Positions 54,473-64,000 of a DNA stretch of 64,000 bases are shown piece by piece. The DNA is taken from positions 112,001,369-112,065,368 of the forward strand of contig CM060843.1 in assembly GCA_030762175.1 (NCBI GenBank), in the 5' to 3' direction. The notes beneath the pieces were generated by a model. The model ran no database searches, was not told where the DNA came from, and was given only the letters and a program-made list of their open reading frames with translations. Each line of letters begins with the position of its first letter. The stretch's first letter is position 1. The stretch is from Metallyticus violacea (Eukaryota; Arthropoda; Insecta; Mantodea; Metallyticidae). A program made the translations under genes and the position numbers.

Positions 54473-55720
54473 CACAGTATCGTGCGAATTAATCAGAACA
54501 CTGCAATAACACACACATGTTATATTTTCACCTAATTAATGCTTTTAATCTTTTCTTGTTGTCTTTTTTGTTTTATAAGTTGTTGTACACGATTTGGCAT
54601 AGATTCCACAAGCTTTGAGCACTTATTTTTAAGATTGTTAAGTTCACCATGAAACTACACCGTAACTAGACACTCTATCATGCGTATTTTTGTGGAACAG
54701 TCAAGTTTTGTGAGTCTCCCCTTGGAAATCGCCTACAAGTTCTCTATTGGATTAATTTTAGGGGAGTTCCTTGCCCACTCTAACACATGAATATCATTAT
54801 CACTGAAGATTTTCTTCACTTTCTTTGAAGTATGACAAGGAACCAAATCTTGCTGGAAAATTTACGTCACCATCTGGAATCCTCTTCTGCAACTCTCTAA
54901 CAACTCTCCTTTCCAGTATTTGGATGTACTGGTCAGATTTCATCATCTCTTTGACTGCCCAGTCCTTCATGCGTGGAACACCCCCAAACCATCTTCACGG
55001 GGTGTTTTACGTGTGTTGTAAATGTGCTGAAGTTGTTGCCTCATTATTCGCCTGACGCACATATTGAACCCTCTCTCCCCTGCACTTCAAAGTGACTCTC
55101 ATCAGATAAAAGAACTTTCTTCCAGTATTCCATTCTCCAATCCTGATGACTACGTGCCCACAAGAGACATTTCCTGTACAGTTACAGGTTTGTGGGCTTC
55201 CCTTCCAACTGCCAGAAGTAACAGATTCACTTCCCCAATTCGAAAGTCAAGTTCACAGTAATGAGCCTGGGGTTTGATTTTCTTCTTCTGAGGAGAAAAC
55301 GTTCATCATTTGTCTGATTTTCTTTTCCCTGCTACAGTTTCCTTTTCCTTTCAGTGAATTGAGCTAGTCTGATTGTGCCGCTGAATAATTCTGTTTATAG
55401 TACCTACATCGATGCCAAATTTGTTGTTGGAAGTATTCTGACATAATGCTACAATCACATTACTTTTCCTGGAAGCTTTATGCGTTGAAGACATAGGAGA
55501 CCTCAAAATTCCTCTAAAGTGCCACACATCGAAATAAATGCACTTTTATCCTGAAACAATCGTTACACAGATTAATCAGTAATCAACAATGAATAAAAGT
55601 GTAAAGAATGCATAGATAGCGCGGGATCTAAAAACAAGCAATATGTAGCTCACTGTAGCAAGCCATTGGGAACACTAAGGAAACAATTACCTTGTTTCGA
55701 TTATTTTGCACAGGACAAAG
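54473..55720 (-). mobile_element. Tc1-like transposon, minus strand
   Basis: A 1.25-kb unit. Its left end CAGTATCGTGCGAATTAATC and right end (reverse complement GTCCTGTGCAAAATAATCG) are similar inverted repeats, and CAGT next to TA at 54471-54472 fits Tc1-type ends. The right limit is approximate. The transposase on the minus strand spans nearly the whole unit with a few frameshifts. The overlapping plus-strand frames at 54825-55261 are antisense. Confidence 0.78.
54560..55510 (-). pseudogene. Tc1-like transposase with readable D-34-E spacing
   Basis: In minus-strand order: the N-terminal HTH ends GIDVGTINRIIQRHNQTSSI (about 55365-55425). ICYFWQLEGKPT and WARSHQDWRMEYWKKVLLSD follow, with the first Asp in SDESHFEVQG (about 55085-55115). 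RKTPREDG is next, then QQDLVPCHTSKKVKKIF with the second Asp (about 54810-54855), and WARNSPKINPIEN with the catalytic Glu (54742-54780). Thirty-four residues separate this Asp and Glu in one open frame, the DD34E signature of Tc1. A MPNRVQQLIK-like C-terminus lies near 54575-54605. Stops and frameshifts outside this block make it a pseudogene. Confidence 0.8.
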
Positions 55721-55724
55721 AGAT

Positions 55725-56100
55725 TCTCTTTTGCAACGTCATCTGGCCATAGCACTTTATATAGTGCAACTGTTTCGGGTAAATAAAATACGGTTTGGAT
55801 GAACCTCAGAATCCAGTTTGTTCCCCGTTTAGATTCGCGATGAAACCTGTCTTCTCATCAGCAACGCTCATATATACGACTCACAAAGATATGTTCTGAT
55901 TTTTTTATAAAGGCGTTGATAATCTGATAATTGAAGTAGTTTTTACTTAGTTAAGTAAATACCGCGGAATAGCGCGGTTGCAGTATTTTGATAGAACATA
56001 TCTGAAGTTTGTGTCAAGGTATTTTCGCCCTATCTTTGTCATGCACATAGCCTTGAACAAAATCATAATTAAATTATATATGTGCCTCTGTAACTGTGTA
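55725..56100. other. Stretch with no recognised gene
   Basis: AT-rich. A small perfect hairpin, ACCGCG / CGCGGT, lies at 55961-55978. Nothing else seen. Confidence 0.45.
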
Positions 56101-56106
56101 ACACTA

Positions 56107-56720
56107 CAGAGGGCGCCAAAAATGTATACACACTTCAAGCAAACGGAAAATGATGAGCACTAATCACTAGACTTTTACAGTTACAACAGTTGCTCAAAAT
56201 GCCCACCATCGGCGTCGATACCCTTCTGAGTACGTTGAACTACTGATTGAGTAACGTTTGCGAAAGTGTCCTCAGCAGTTGGGCACATGCCGTTTCAATT
56301 TCTTCCTGAAGTGCTGCCAGTGTAGCTGGTTTTCTACGGTATACAACATCCTTAAGAGTTCCCCATAGGTGGAAGACCAACGGAGTTAGATCCGGAGAAC
56401 GCGGTGGAAACTCAATCGGACCTTTTGGTCTTATCCAATTAAAAGATTGTCATCAAGATACGCACGCATATCTCGGTGGTAATGTGGTGGTGCATCAATC
56501 TGTTGCATACGATACCATGAGTCTCAAATTTGTCTCGAATGCATGCAATTGTTACTCGCGTTGGCGGTTCTATTCTGTAAACACGTCTCCATTGTCTTTG
56601 AACTTCAACAACATTCTCGGTTTTCCAATACCATTTCAAAATTGATTTCCGCTATTCAAACGATAATCTTGACTTCTTTTGTTGAATCAACACTAGTATT
56701 ACGTAATGTTATATGTTTCA
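56107..56720 (-). mobile_element. DUF4817-type transposon, copy 2 (left TIR present, right end lost)
   Basis: The left end CAGAGGGCGCCAAAAATGTA after TA (56105-56106) is the family TIR. Minus-strand coding pieces are an N-terminal HTH and the C-terminal third of the transposase, joined by a deletion near 56490-56505 that removes most of the catalytic domain. Homology to the sister copies stops at about 56720, before the right TIR. Confidence 0.85.
56165..56642 (-). pseudogene. DUF4817-type transposase with central deletion (copy 2)
   Basis: The N-terminus reads MKWYWKTENVVEVQRQWRRV, YRIEPPTRVTIACIRDKFET (56519-56639), the HTH region that I associate with the DUF4817 domain of insect and spider transposases. 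It then jumps to RSPDLTPL-like and LWGTLKDVVYR-like sequence (about 56330-56400, frameshifted) and ends with the GGHFEQLL C-terminus (about 56190-56215). The first and second catalytic residues are gone with the deletion. Confidence 0.75.
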
Positions 56721-56724
56721 TATA

Positions 56725-59465
56725 TTGCATAAACAACAAAAGCATGCGAGACAGTATTTATAAGCTGCCACCTCCAAATTTAATTACAGTAATTATAGCA
56801 AGTAATTTTATGTCATTTCCTTGTTTTAAGCTTGAATGTAGTTTCATTTCTATGTCCTGTACAAGTGTTGAATTATTGTTTGTGATGTTACTTTCTTGCA
56901 AGAATGCAGAAAGCTGACTCAGTCATAAAATCTGACCTGGAAATTTCTGTTGCCAATGGTAACAATATTTGTAAAGATGATCCAAGCAAACCGATGTTTT
57001 CTGGAGAAATTTCTAAAGGAGAACCCTAATGTAAGATGTTTATTTGTATTCTGTTAGTGAAAGCAAGTAAAGACGTAAAGCAAAGAGTACGTAATAAAGA
57101 ATATGATGATTAAAGGGCTGAAAAGACAGGCTGATAACCTCTGGAAGGGGGATCCTAACGGCCTCCTGTAATACGTATGTGGTTTACATGTAAGAAGTCA
57201 CGTAAGCCATCTGATAAATAATATAGCAGATAAAAGTTGGAGGGAAACAGGATACCAAATAGAGATGCGAAGATGAGAGAAAACATTCTAGATTTTTCTA
57301 AAAACATATTTGAAAGAAGAAGGATATCTTCGTGAGACCGGCAGACTGCCATGTTTATTTAGTCTTGCGATTTTGCCGCCCGGAGACAGTCGATCTAGTT
57401 TTTATCAGTTCATTAAGCTGGAATCCACATTCTTTCTCAGTTCAGTTAGTGGAAAGGTATAGTCGGTTCTGGAAATGTGGAAGATAGGCACGGTCAGTTT
57501 AGTTTCGTTCAGTAGAAGAGCTTTATTGATTGAATTCACGATTAGTTGATTTCAGGATCAGTCTTTATCAAATTAAGAAACGTCAGAGTGATCGTCATAA
57601 TTAGTGCAAAAATGGCACATATTCTCCAGAAAATAACGACAGTACATTTTATGTGGAATTGTTTATAAGCAATAAATTGTGTTTCATCTCCCATAACGAA
57701 AAATATTATTAATCTCCAAGACTCCTTCTCCTATGATCCCAGGATCATTAAAGTATCCAGCAGCAGAGTTTTAACAGCCGTGGCAAAATATAAGTCAGCG
57801 GAAACCAATCATCGGAGAGGAAGAAATAACATTACCCCTGAGAATCCGAAACAATCAAATTAAAACCTTCCAAAATCTTTCCCTCCACATTAACACAGCC
57901 CTTCATTATTTAAAACTGCTGCACATGTCATATGTTACTTCATTTATGATTTATATAGGCATATAATTTGGCAATTGATAAAAATTGGTGTAGCTATGTA
58001 GTCATACGAAACTATAGTAAGCTTTCTTCAATGTGCATTTTTTATCACGTATAGCATTTGAAGAAACCAATAAATTACACACAATAGTTCCAGTCTTGTA
58101 CTTTTAACGATGTTACTAATAATATATTTTGAATATTTTTCGTGCAAATTGGAGCTGTGCGTAGCTTCAACTGATATTGCATGCCACTGTTCTGCTTCAG
58201 AGGTTTCATCACGGCATACAATGGGATAATACATCTCGTGAAATCACAATCCATATATTGGACCCTGAAGATTGTTCATCCCACATCTGACACAGTGTTT
58301 GACAAGTAAGATAACCTTGCGAATCTGTAGTTATCAATAATAATTACGTAATCAGATAACTATGAAATTTAAGTAGTACTTAAGTGCAGAGAATTAGCAA
58401 TAAACATAAGACAAGTTTCATGAAAAGCAAATGGTGCCACTGAGTTGAAAAGACGCGAAAGGACGAGAACAGTCAATAGAAAGGTTGTCTTAGTGGGGAG
58501 ATCTATTCCACGTCACCTTCTATTCACCGGGATGAGACCTTTCCTGTTCCTCCTGTCACGCTGCGCATCCAAGCGCAGCAACGGAAGTAACAGGAGGAGC
58601 AAGAAAGGAAGAAAAGGAGAAATACGAAGATGGGGGAAGGATTTGAGTGGGGACATCGTCAGGAGAAGAACAGAAGAGAGGAATCCAATAAGATTCCGGT
58701 TTACTGACTTGGTAGAACAAGGATGTCCAAATACTATCTGATATAGCATACTTTATAGGTGCACATTAAGAGTTATTCAGCTGCAACTGAAATCTTAAAA
58801 TATGTTGCACATTGGGATGCCATAGGACACAAGCAACGGATGACATGCTTGAGTAGATCCTTATTATTGCTATTTCATTATACTTTAAGAGAGTTAATAT
58901 TAATTATAAAATTGTAACATTTAAGGTATATTGCATTTTTTTTCGAAGAAGCTATCTGAAAGAATAAAAGTTATAAAACAAACTATGCAGTTACGTAAAA
59001 TATCGGATGTTTCACTCCCTCTCGGTCCCTAATTTTCTTATAGTTTCGAACTAAAATGTGTGCTTCAGAGATATTTGACATGCACATATCTTGGTCTATT
59101 AGACACGGACGATACGAATAGCGCCGTCATTTCTAGCCTGTGTCGTAAACTCCAATGGTGATTTGCTGCTTCAAAAGCACAATCAACGAGATGCAAAATA
59201 CCTAAGCCCCATGCAACAAGAATTGAAACTTCTCGACCAACAGATGAAACTTACTGTCATTGATTCCAGCAGTATGTCAATGTACATCCAGGGATATTGG
59301 TAGTAGCCTATACTTTTACCTAAGGTGGCATGTGATTTCTCAAAGTATCTGAATCAATGAAAATATTCAAATCCTTCATACAGCTATTCATGAACAACAA
59401 AAGGGGGCGTGTGGCACTGTATTGCAGCTCTACGTTATTCGTATGCTAAACGTATATAAAATCTA
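56725..59465. other. Stretch with no recognised gene
   Basis: The longest frame is a 98-codon plus-strand one at 58445-58741, extremely basic and purine-rich (RSNGSNRRSKKGRKGEIRRW), from a low-complexity AG-rich patch. No domain, SINE or TIR was recognised. Confidence 0.45.
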
Positions 59466-59467
59466 TG

Positions 59468-60096
59468 GAGGGTGCCGTTTCAATTTCTTCCCGAAGTGTT
59501 GCTAGTGTAGCTGGTTTTCTACGGTACAAAACACCCTTAAGAGTTCCCCATAGGTAGAAGTCCAACGGAGTGGAAACTCAATCGGACCTCTTCTTCCTAT
59601 CCAGTGCCTTGGATAGTGCCTGGATCCAGTGCGCGGGGTTTGTTGCTGTGCGAGGTCTCCCAGATCTGCCCATGTGAACATCGCATACGGTACCATGAAT
59701 CTCAAATTTGCTTGGAATGCGTGCAATTGTTACTCGCGTTGGCGGTTCTGTTCTGTATACACGTCTCCATTGTCCTTGAACTTCAACAACATTCTCGGTT
59801 TTCTAATACCACTTCAAAATTACTTTCCGCTGTTCAAACTATAATCTTGCCTCCATTTTGTTGTAACAACGCTAGCATATCATAGCGTAATGTGAGTCAC
59901 ATCTGTTTACGATAATCTTAGCTTCATTTGTTCATTGTTGATTTACCTGTCACGTAGCAACGTTATCATATGTATGTGAGTCACATCTGTTTACAGAACA
60001 TCATACTACACATTACTGTTGTTTTTCGGTCCAACTTTGAAATATATTAAATAGATATCTACTATGAAAGTGTGTATATTTTTTTGGCAACCTCGG
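59468..60096 (-). mobile_element. DUF4817-type transposon, copy 3 (right TIR present, left end lost)
   Basis: The right end GTGTGTATATTTTTTTGGCA, ACCTCGG before TA (60097-60098) is the family TIR. The left end starts abruptly within the C-terminal coding part (GCCGTTTCAATTTCTTCCCG), so the left TIR is missing. It holds a HTH region related to copy 2 (minus strand, about 59695-59815) with a different internal deletion. Near the right end the segment TGTGAGTCACATCTGTTTAC is duplicated, 84 bp apart (59891-59910 and 59975-59994). Confidence 0.85.
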
Positions 60097-60099
60097 TAT

Positions 60100-61095
60100 T
60101 TTTTGCTTTCTTTTCATTCCTTTTTTCCCTTTGAGTTCTAAGATAATTACAATATTAATTGCAAGTAGTAAATTATTCTAAATAACTAGCCTCTGTTTCT
60201 GCAACTATTTGAAACCAGCAGTCATTACAGTTCTAATTTATATTATTTACCATTTCAACATAAACATTACAAGTATGCTACTGATAAAAGTTTCTACTTT
60301 AAAATAATATCTACACGTATTAAAGGGTTAAGTATTACAGTTTTCTATTATGTTCTAACTACTTTCTTCCCCTCTGTTCATTCCTGTCTTTCGTGTTGTT
60401 ACCTTGCCTTGTAAACTACATTTTCGTGGCATTTCTAATTATTGTTGCTACTATAGGTCTGCTTTGCGTTTTATGGCTTTTAGTAATTTACATGTATGTA
60501 TAAATTCCAACTATAATATTCAGCTCGCTGTCAAGAGTTCTCTAGAGCTTTCTTCGATATTGTATCTGTCAGCTTGTTCTTCATATCCAGTTGGCTTCTG
60601 ACGTTAAGGATTTCTGACACATGACGTCCTTGCATGCTATTGTATCCCCACTTACTAGTTGTTCATTCTTCACGCATTCACAGGTATGGGTGTATCTTCA
60701 CATCCCATAGTTGACACATTTTCCCAATATTTTTTTTCGTATGCTTTATACTGCTCATTTCCGGTTATAATGGGTTTTAATAATACGTCAATAATTTAAG
60801 CATATTGTTTTGGGGCATTGGACAAGCAATTAGGGAATGGAAGTCAAGATTCACGATAAAAAATAAGTTATGTAGTGGTTAAGAAGTTAAAACAAAATGA
60901 TGATAGTCATATTAATGCGAAAAGGGGTAAAACTTTGCCTTAGAATTTCTTCAAACCTATTTCGATTTTCATTTTCGATTTTCATTTCCGGATTTAATGC
61001 CATAAAATTTCAAAAATCTCGAAATGAGCAGTGCGACACTGAATAACAGTAAACGGACATATTGTGTTATGTACCTTAATCTAGAGAAAGCTATT
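60100..61095. other. AT-rich stretch with no recognised gene
   Basis: A short tandem of TTCGATTTTCAT units lies at 60959-60988. Nothing else seen. Confidence 0.5.
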
Positions 61096-61099
61096 CACT

Positions 61100-61160
61100 T
61101 GATGTGGCCTAATGGATAAGGCTACAGTCTGTATGTTCTAGTTGCGCAGAGTAGGCTTGT
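61100..61160 (+). repeat. tRNA-Arg-like 5' half (pseudo-tRNA or SINE head)
   Basis: GTGGCCTAATGGATAAGGC at 61104-61122 is identical to the D-arm/A-box region of animal tRNA-Arg, and TGGCCTAATGG satisfies the pol III A-box pattern. The anticodon arm and T arm do not follow (no GGTTCGA), so it is not a functional tRNA. It is either a degenerate tRNA or the start of a tRNA-Arg-derived SINE that has lost its body. Confidence 0.6.
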
Positions 61161-61164
61161 TTGT

Positions 61165-62600
61165 TATTTTATTTTATAAGCATGCATGATGAATACATAA
61201 ACCCAACTGAATAGTAGTTAATTGAAAATATGAAAAATAAAACTTTGGTCTGTTATCCACCACTGTAAAAAATGAGAAAAGCCAAGACTCACATATCCAC
61301 TTTTACTTTACGTCAGTATTATATCGACATATTCTCTCCTCGCTACTATTTCGAATTTAAACTTCATTAACCAAAGACATACTGATTCTTTAAAAATTTA
61401 AGACATAATTTTGGAATTTGAACTGTCATATCGTAAATTCTCTATCTTAAATTGCTTATCCAGGACCCTCTAAATATCCAATCATTACGGTATATTTCAC
61501 AAACACGCGATATATTGCATAAGCCCTTTCATATATTGAAATGTTTCTATCTGAGATTTGCTCTCATACAAAATCCTTCGGCTATGTTGTTCCATTTCTC
61601 TTACTAATTATTTTAAGAGCTCCTCTCTAATTTTTGTTCTCACTTGTAAATCGATGGGCCATGTGGTTGTTGCTATGATAGTGATATTTCATCCTAGAAC
61701 CTTTCTCTTATTTAACTGGCTGATTGCTTGATGAAATTCTGCTACTTTTCAAGCAAGTACTTCATTTCTCAGTTTTAGGTGTTCCTCACTTTCGTCCGAG
61801 GGTAAATGTCTAACAGAGCCATTTTCTTTCCATTTAAAATTTTCTCAACCTCTTCTATGAAGGCAGCTATCACTTCTGATCTTCACAATTTTTGAGACAC
61901 TGTTTTGTATAGCATTCCAAATACTTTTGTACTCAAACTTTAACAAGAGTTATGGAAATTCTTGCAATAAAAGTGTCCCGTAATTTAACTTTGAAGAGTT
62001 TTTGTGTATACGTTTCTTTAGTTCTCATTTCTTTTTAAAATGTCTTTTGTAGAACGTATAATTATATTTTTATATAATTCTTCTTAATATTTGTAAAGTC
62101 TCAATCCGAGTTGGAAGTTTCTTTTCATATTATTTCACATGGATATTGTATTTTTCTCTGCTATGAAGAATGTATCCAAGAGTCATTGAAGGTGGAATTT
62201 GTAAATTTTCTGATTTCCTTTTCAAAGATCATGGGCTTGCCGATATTTTCTTCTGGATTCCTGAAAGTAGATGAACGTTAACTAAGTCTCAATTGAGCCA
62301 TATTTCTTCCGTTGTTCTCTTTACTCTGTGGTTTCATTACGCCACTGTCGAGACATTTGCTTCAGCTGCACCCAACAATTGGTCTGTTTGGAAATAATTA
62401 ATTTCCGCATGTTGTTCAGATAATCTTCTATCCCTTTACAGTTTTGATTCACAATTACCTAAGTGTGTAATCTTCAAAGAGTTGGAGTTTTTTACTGGTG
62501 CAAGCATGATTTATAATAGCCAAGGCTACAATAGGAAGATTCCACTTGTTATGATTGGCGATGCTGCAGTCATGTCGAGTATTCTTCCACATGTATTAGA
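61165..62600. other. AT-rich stretch with no recognised gene
   Basis: Pyrimidine-rich on the plus strand over most of its length. No motif, SINE or TIR recognised. Confidence 0.5.
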
Positions 62601-62604
62601 TATA

Positions 62605-62870
62605 AACCGCCACGGGTGTGGACTCGTGAGCAGGAGGTCTGGGGTTCGAATCCCTCCAGGACAGTCCTCTTTGACTGGGGTTTTTTCCAGGTTTTCCTCA
62701 GTCCTCATAACTGGCAAATGCCGGAGAGGTGCCCTAAACTTAGGCCTGGAACGCTTCCTTCCTTAAAAATATCCTTTTCCAGTATATCATTTCATCTCAT
62801 GTATCATCAGTGTCCACCGTCTGTGGTGCCTCAGTAGTAAAAACGGGCGTTAAACACTGCTCAAAAAAAA
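62605..62870 (+). repeat. SINE family A, well preserved with intact B box
   Basis: The head is shortened (AAACCGCCACGGGTGTGGAC), but the B box GGGGTTCGAATCC at 62640-62652 is a perfect match. The body has TTTTTTCCAGGTTTTCCTCA, AACTGGCAAATGCCGGAGAG, CTTAGGCCTGGAACG. The 3' end CTCAGTAGTAAAAACGGGCG, TTAAACACTGC has an A8 tail. The loss of A-box sequence probably prevents transcription, but the low divergence suggests a young copy. Confidence 0.92.
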
Positions 62871-62874
62871 TATT

Positions 62875-63300
62875 AGATGGTTTCTAACGCACAAAAAATA
62901 TATATGCATTTAATAAATTAGCCTCCTATTTCTGTCTTCAATAATTTGGGTCTTTGAGCATTTTTTCTGCAATCCTCATTTTGTTATCTTTTATTATGAA
63001 TGCTGTTATGTATGTGTGGCTCTTTGGCCATTAAGGATAGAAATCAAAGGCACGGCATGTTACAGAGTACTTACATAGTATGGTTAGATTAAAGCTTTCT
63101 GTTCTTCTCTTGCATGCCTTAACATTATGTTGATCTTGTTTGTAAAATGAACGGAAGATAATTAAATTTTGTCAATTGCTGTAAACTGGAATCACTTTTA
63201 GAATTCGATTTCTTGGCTATATGGCTTTGCATTAAAGGTATTCTAATTGTTTCTTCCAAATATGCACATTTCTCTGCTTGATCAAACATATACAGTTAAC
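62875..63300. other. AT-rich stretch with no recognised gene
   Basis: Nothing recognised between two SINEs. Confidence 0.5.
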
Positions 63301-63302
63301 GA

Positions 63303-63445
63303 ATAGGTGGCTCACGTGGCAAGGCGCTTGAGACTGGTAACAGGAGATCCCGCGTTCAAAACCATTGGGGCCGGCCAGCTCCATCTTGAGTTTTTTCCGT
63401 GGTTTTTCCTGGTTCTTAAGCGAATTTTAGGATGGGTATTTCGTT
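63303..63445 (+). repeat. Probable SINE family D (shares tail module with family C)
   Basis: A tRNA-like head: AGGTGGCTCACGTGGCAAGG (A-box side), CGCTTGAGACTGGTAACAGG (anticodon arm), CCCGCGTTCAAAACC (B box, GTTCAAAAC). CCGTGGTTTTTCCTGGTTCT, TAAGCGAAT follows, similar to CGTGGTTTCCCTGGTCGCTT, AGGGGAAT in the copy at 28888. The right boundary is uncertain. Confidence 0.6.
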
Positions 63446-64000
63446 TCCACGAATTTTTCGTTCCTCCATTTCATTCATTGGTTCTGTTACAAAGTCCAAA
63501 GCGCCAGGCGGGGGAGGGTGGTGCTGTGTGTAGTGGGACAGTAACTTGCGCTTTGTGAATGTTTCTTCCCGTTGTCTGGTATTGAAGTAGCTCTCCTGAA
63601 GCTTGAATTCTTTTAAGTAACGGCTCCACTGGCTTCCGGGTATTTTGTGTGGAAACATTATTATAGACTCCATCTATATCATGCTTCACCTCGCGGTGTC
63701 TCCCTCTCATATCCCTTATTCCTGTGGGTGCTTCCATTTGGAGCGCAAGCGCAGATGGCCGGGTAAGGGTAAAGTACCAACATGTCCCCCTCTAATTCAA
63801 ACATACTTAATTCAGATTCCTTGTGTTTTTCTTTTGTATTTTCTGCAGTATTTATACTCCTGTTATAGTTGGGAAATTCCCGATTCGTTATTATTTTCTC
63901 CATTTTTTATTTAAATTTTTTACTTATAACTGAATTCAACATTTCTCTTTTCGTTTTCTTATTATTTATTTTCCCTGCTTCCAAAATTGAGCCACCTCAA
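63446..64000. other. Right edge of the window, no gene recognised
   Basis: Several overlapping 70-90-codon frames on both strands (63416-63914) cover a modestly GC-richer patch. They contradict one another and show no motif. The last 100 bases are AT-rich. Confidence 0.45.

Noticed and set aside
58445..58741. 98-codon Arg/Lys-rich frame
   Set aside because: It comes from AG-rich low-complexity sequence, which yields basic chance proteins, and no family is recognised.
62482..62837. Frames of 94 and 73 codons resembling annotated short insect proteins
   Set aside because: They lie within SINE-A, and the same peptide-like string appears in other SINE-A copies, so it is a repeat translation and not a gene.
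16158..62870. SINE-A heads considered as functional tRNA genes
   Set aside because: The cloverleaf cannot be completed, the B box is often mutated, and each is followed by the same SINE body.

Overview
This window is eukaryotic, AT-rich, animal-type DNA. It has no operons, no ribosome-binding sites and no long open reading frame (the longest is 159 codons and is an antisense artefact). Everything I can recognise is repetitive. There are at least a dozen decayed Tc1/mariner-superfamily DNA transposons from several lineages, several tRNA-derived SINE families, one degenerate copy of a dispersed arthropod-type multicopy gene, and microsatellites. This mix suggests a large, repeat-rich insect genome, with a polyneopteran such as a cockroach as my best guess. 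That is inference: nothing here fixes the species. I find no intact host protein-coding gene, rRNA or functional tRNA, so the window reads as intergenic or long-intron sequence.

Layout. 1-10 kb: a deleted mariner with TIRs (1430-2269), a terminal scrap of SINE family A, a short palindromic repeat (2712-2784), a deleted transposon with DUF4817-type transposase relatives (3103-3830), a SINE-B (6775-7066) and a nearly full-length mariner (7507-8716). 10-20 kb: microsatellites, a transposase C-terminal fragment (about 14.6 kb), SINE-A copies at 16.2 and 17.7 kb, a mariner relic (about 18.7-19.1 kb), a SINE-B (19.5 kb) and another mariner relic (19.77-20.62 kb). 20-31 kb: two members of one mariner family sharing CGAGGGTAGGTCC-type ends (21955-22920 and 29281-30388), two further mariner relics (23.8 and 26.2 kb), and SINEs A, B and C. 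31-46 kb: mostly bare AT-rich DNA with a second copy of the 14.6-kb fragment (33.45 kb), a 57-bp tandem duplication, SINE-A inserted in a DUF4817-type element (38.2-38.5 kb), SINE-E (40.46 kb), an irritans/mellifera-like mariner (42562-43746) and the third member of the CGAGGGTAGG family (45209-46450, minus). 46-64 kb: the degenerate multicopy gene (47.3-48.6 kb), a transposase remnant (51.8-52.1 kb), a promoter-like first-exon candidate (52.8 kb), a Tc1-like element with a readable D-34-E spacing (54.47-55.72 kb), two more DUF4817-type copies (56.1 and 59.5 kb), a tRNA-Arg-like scrap (61.1 kb), and SINE-A and SINE-D near the right end.

How the parts relate. The transposons have been dying in different ways: internal deletion, 5' truncation, frameshift, or loss of a catalytic Asp. 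SINEs have landed among or inside them, so relative insertion order can be read in places, for example SINE-A inside the DUF4817-type element at 38.35 kb. I see no convincing new enzymatic or defence system. The most useful leads are the degenerate multicopy gene, the hidden transposase C-terminal family, the promoter-like site and the SINE families.
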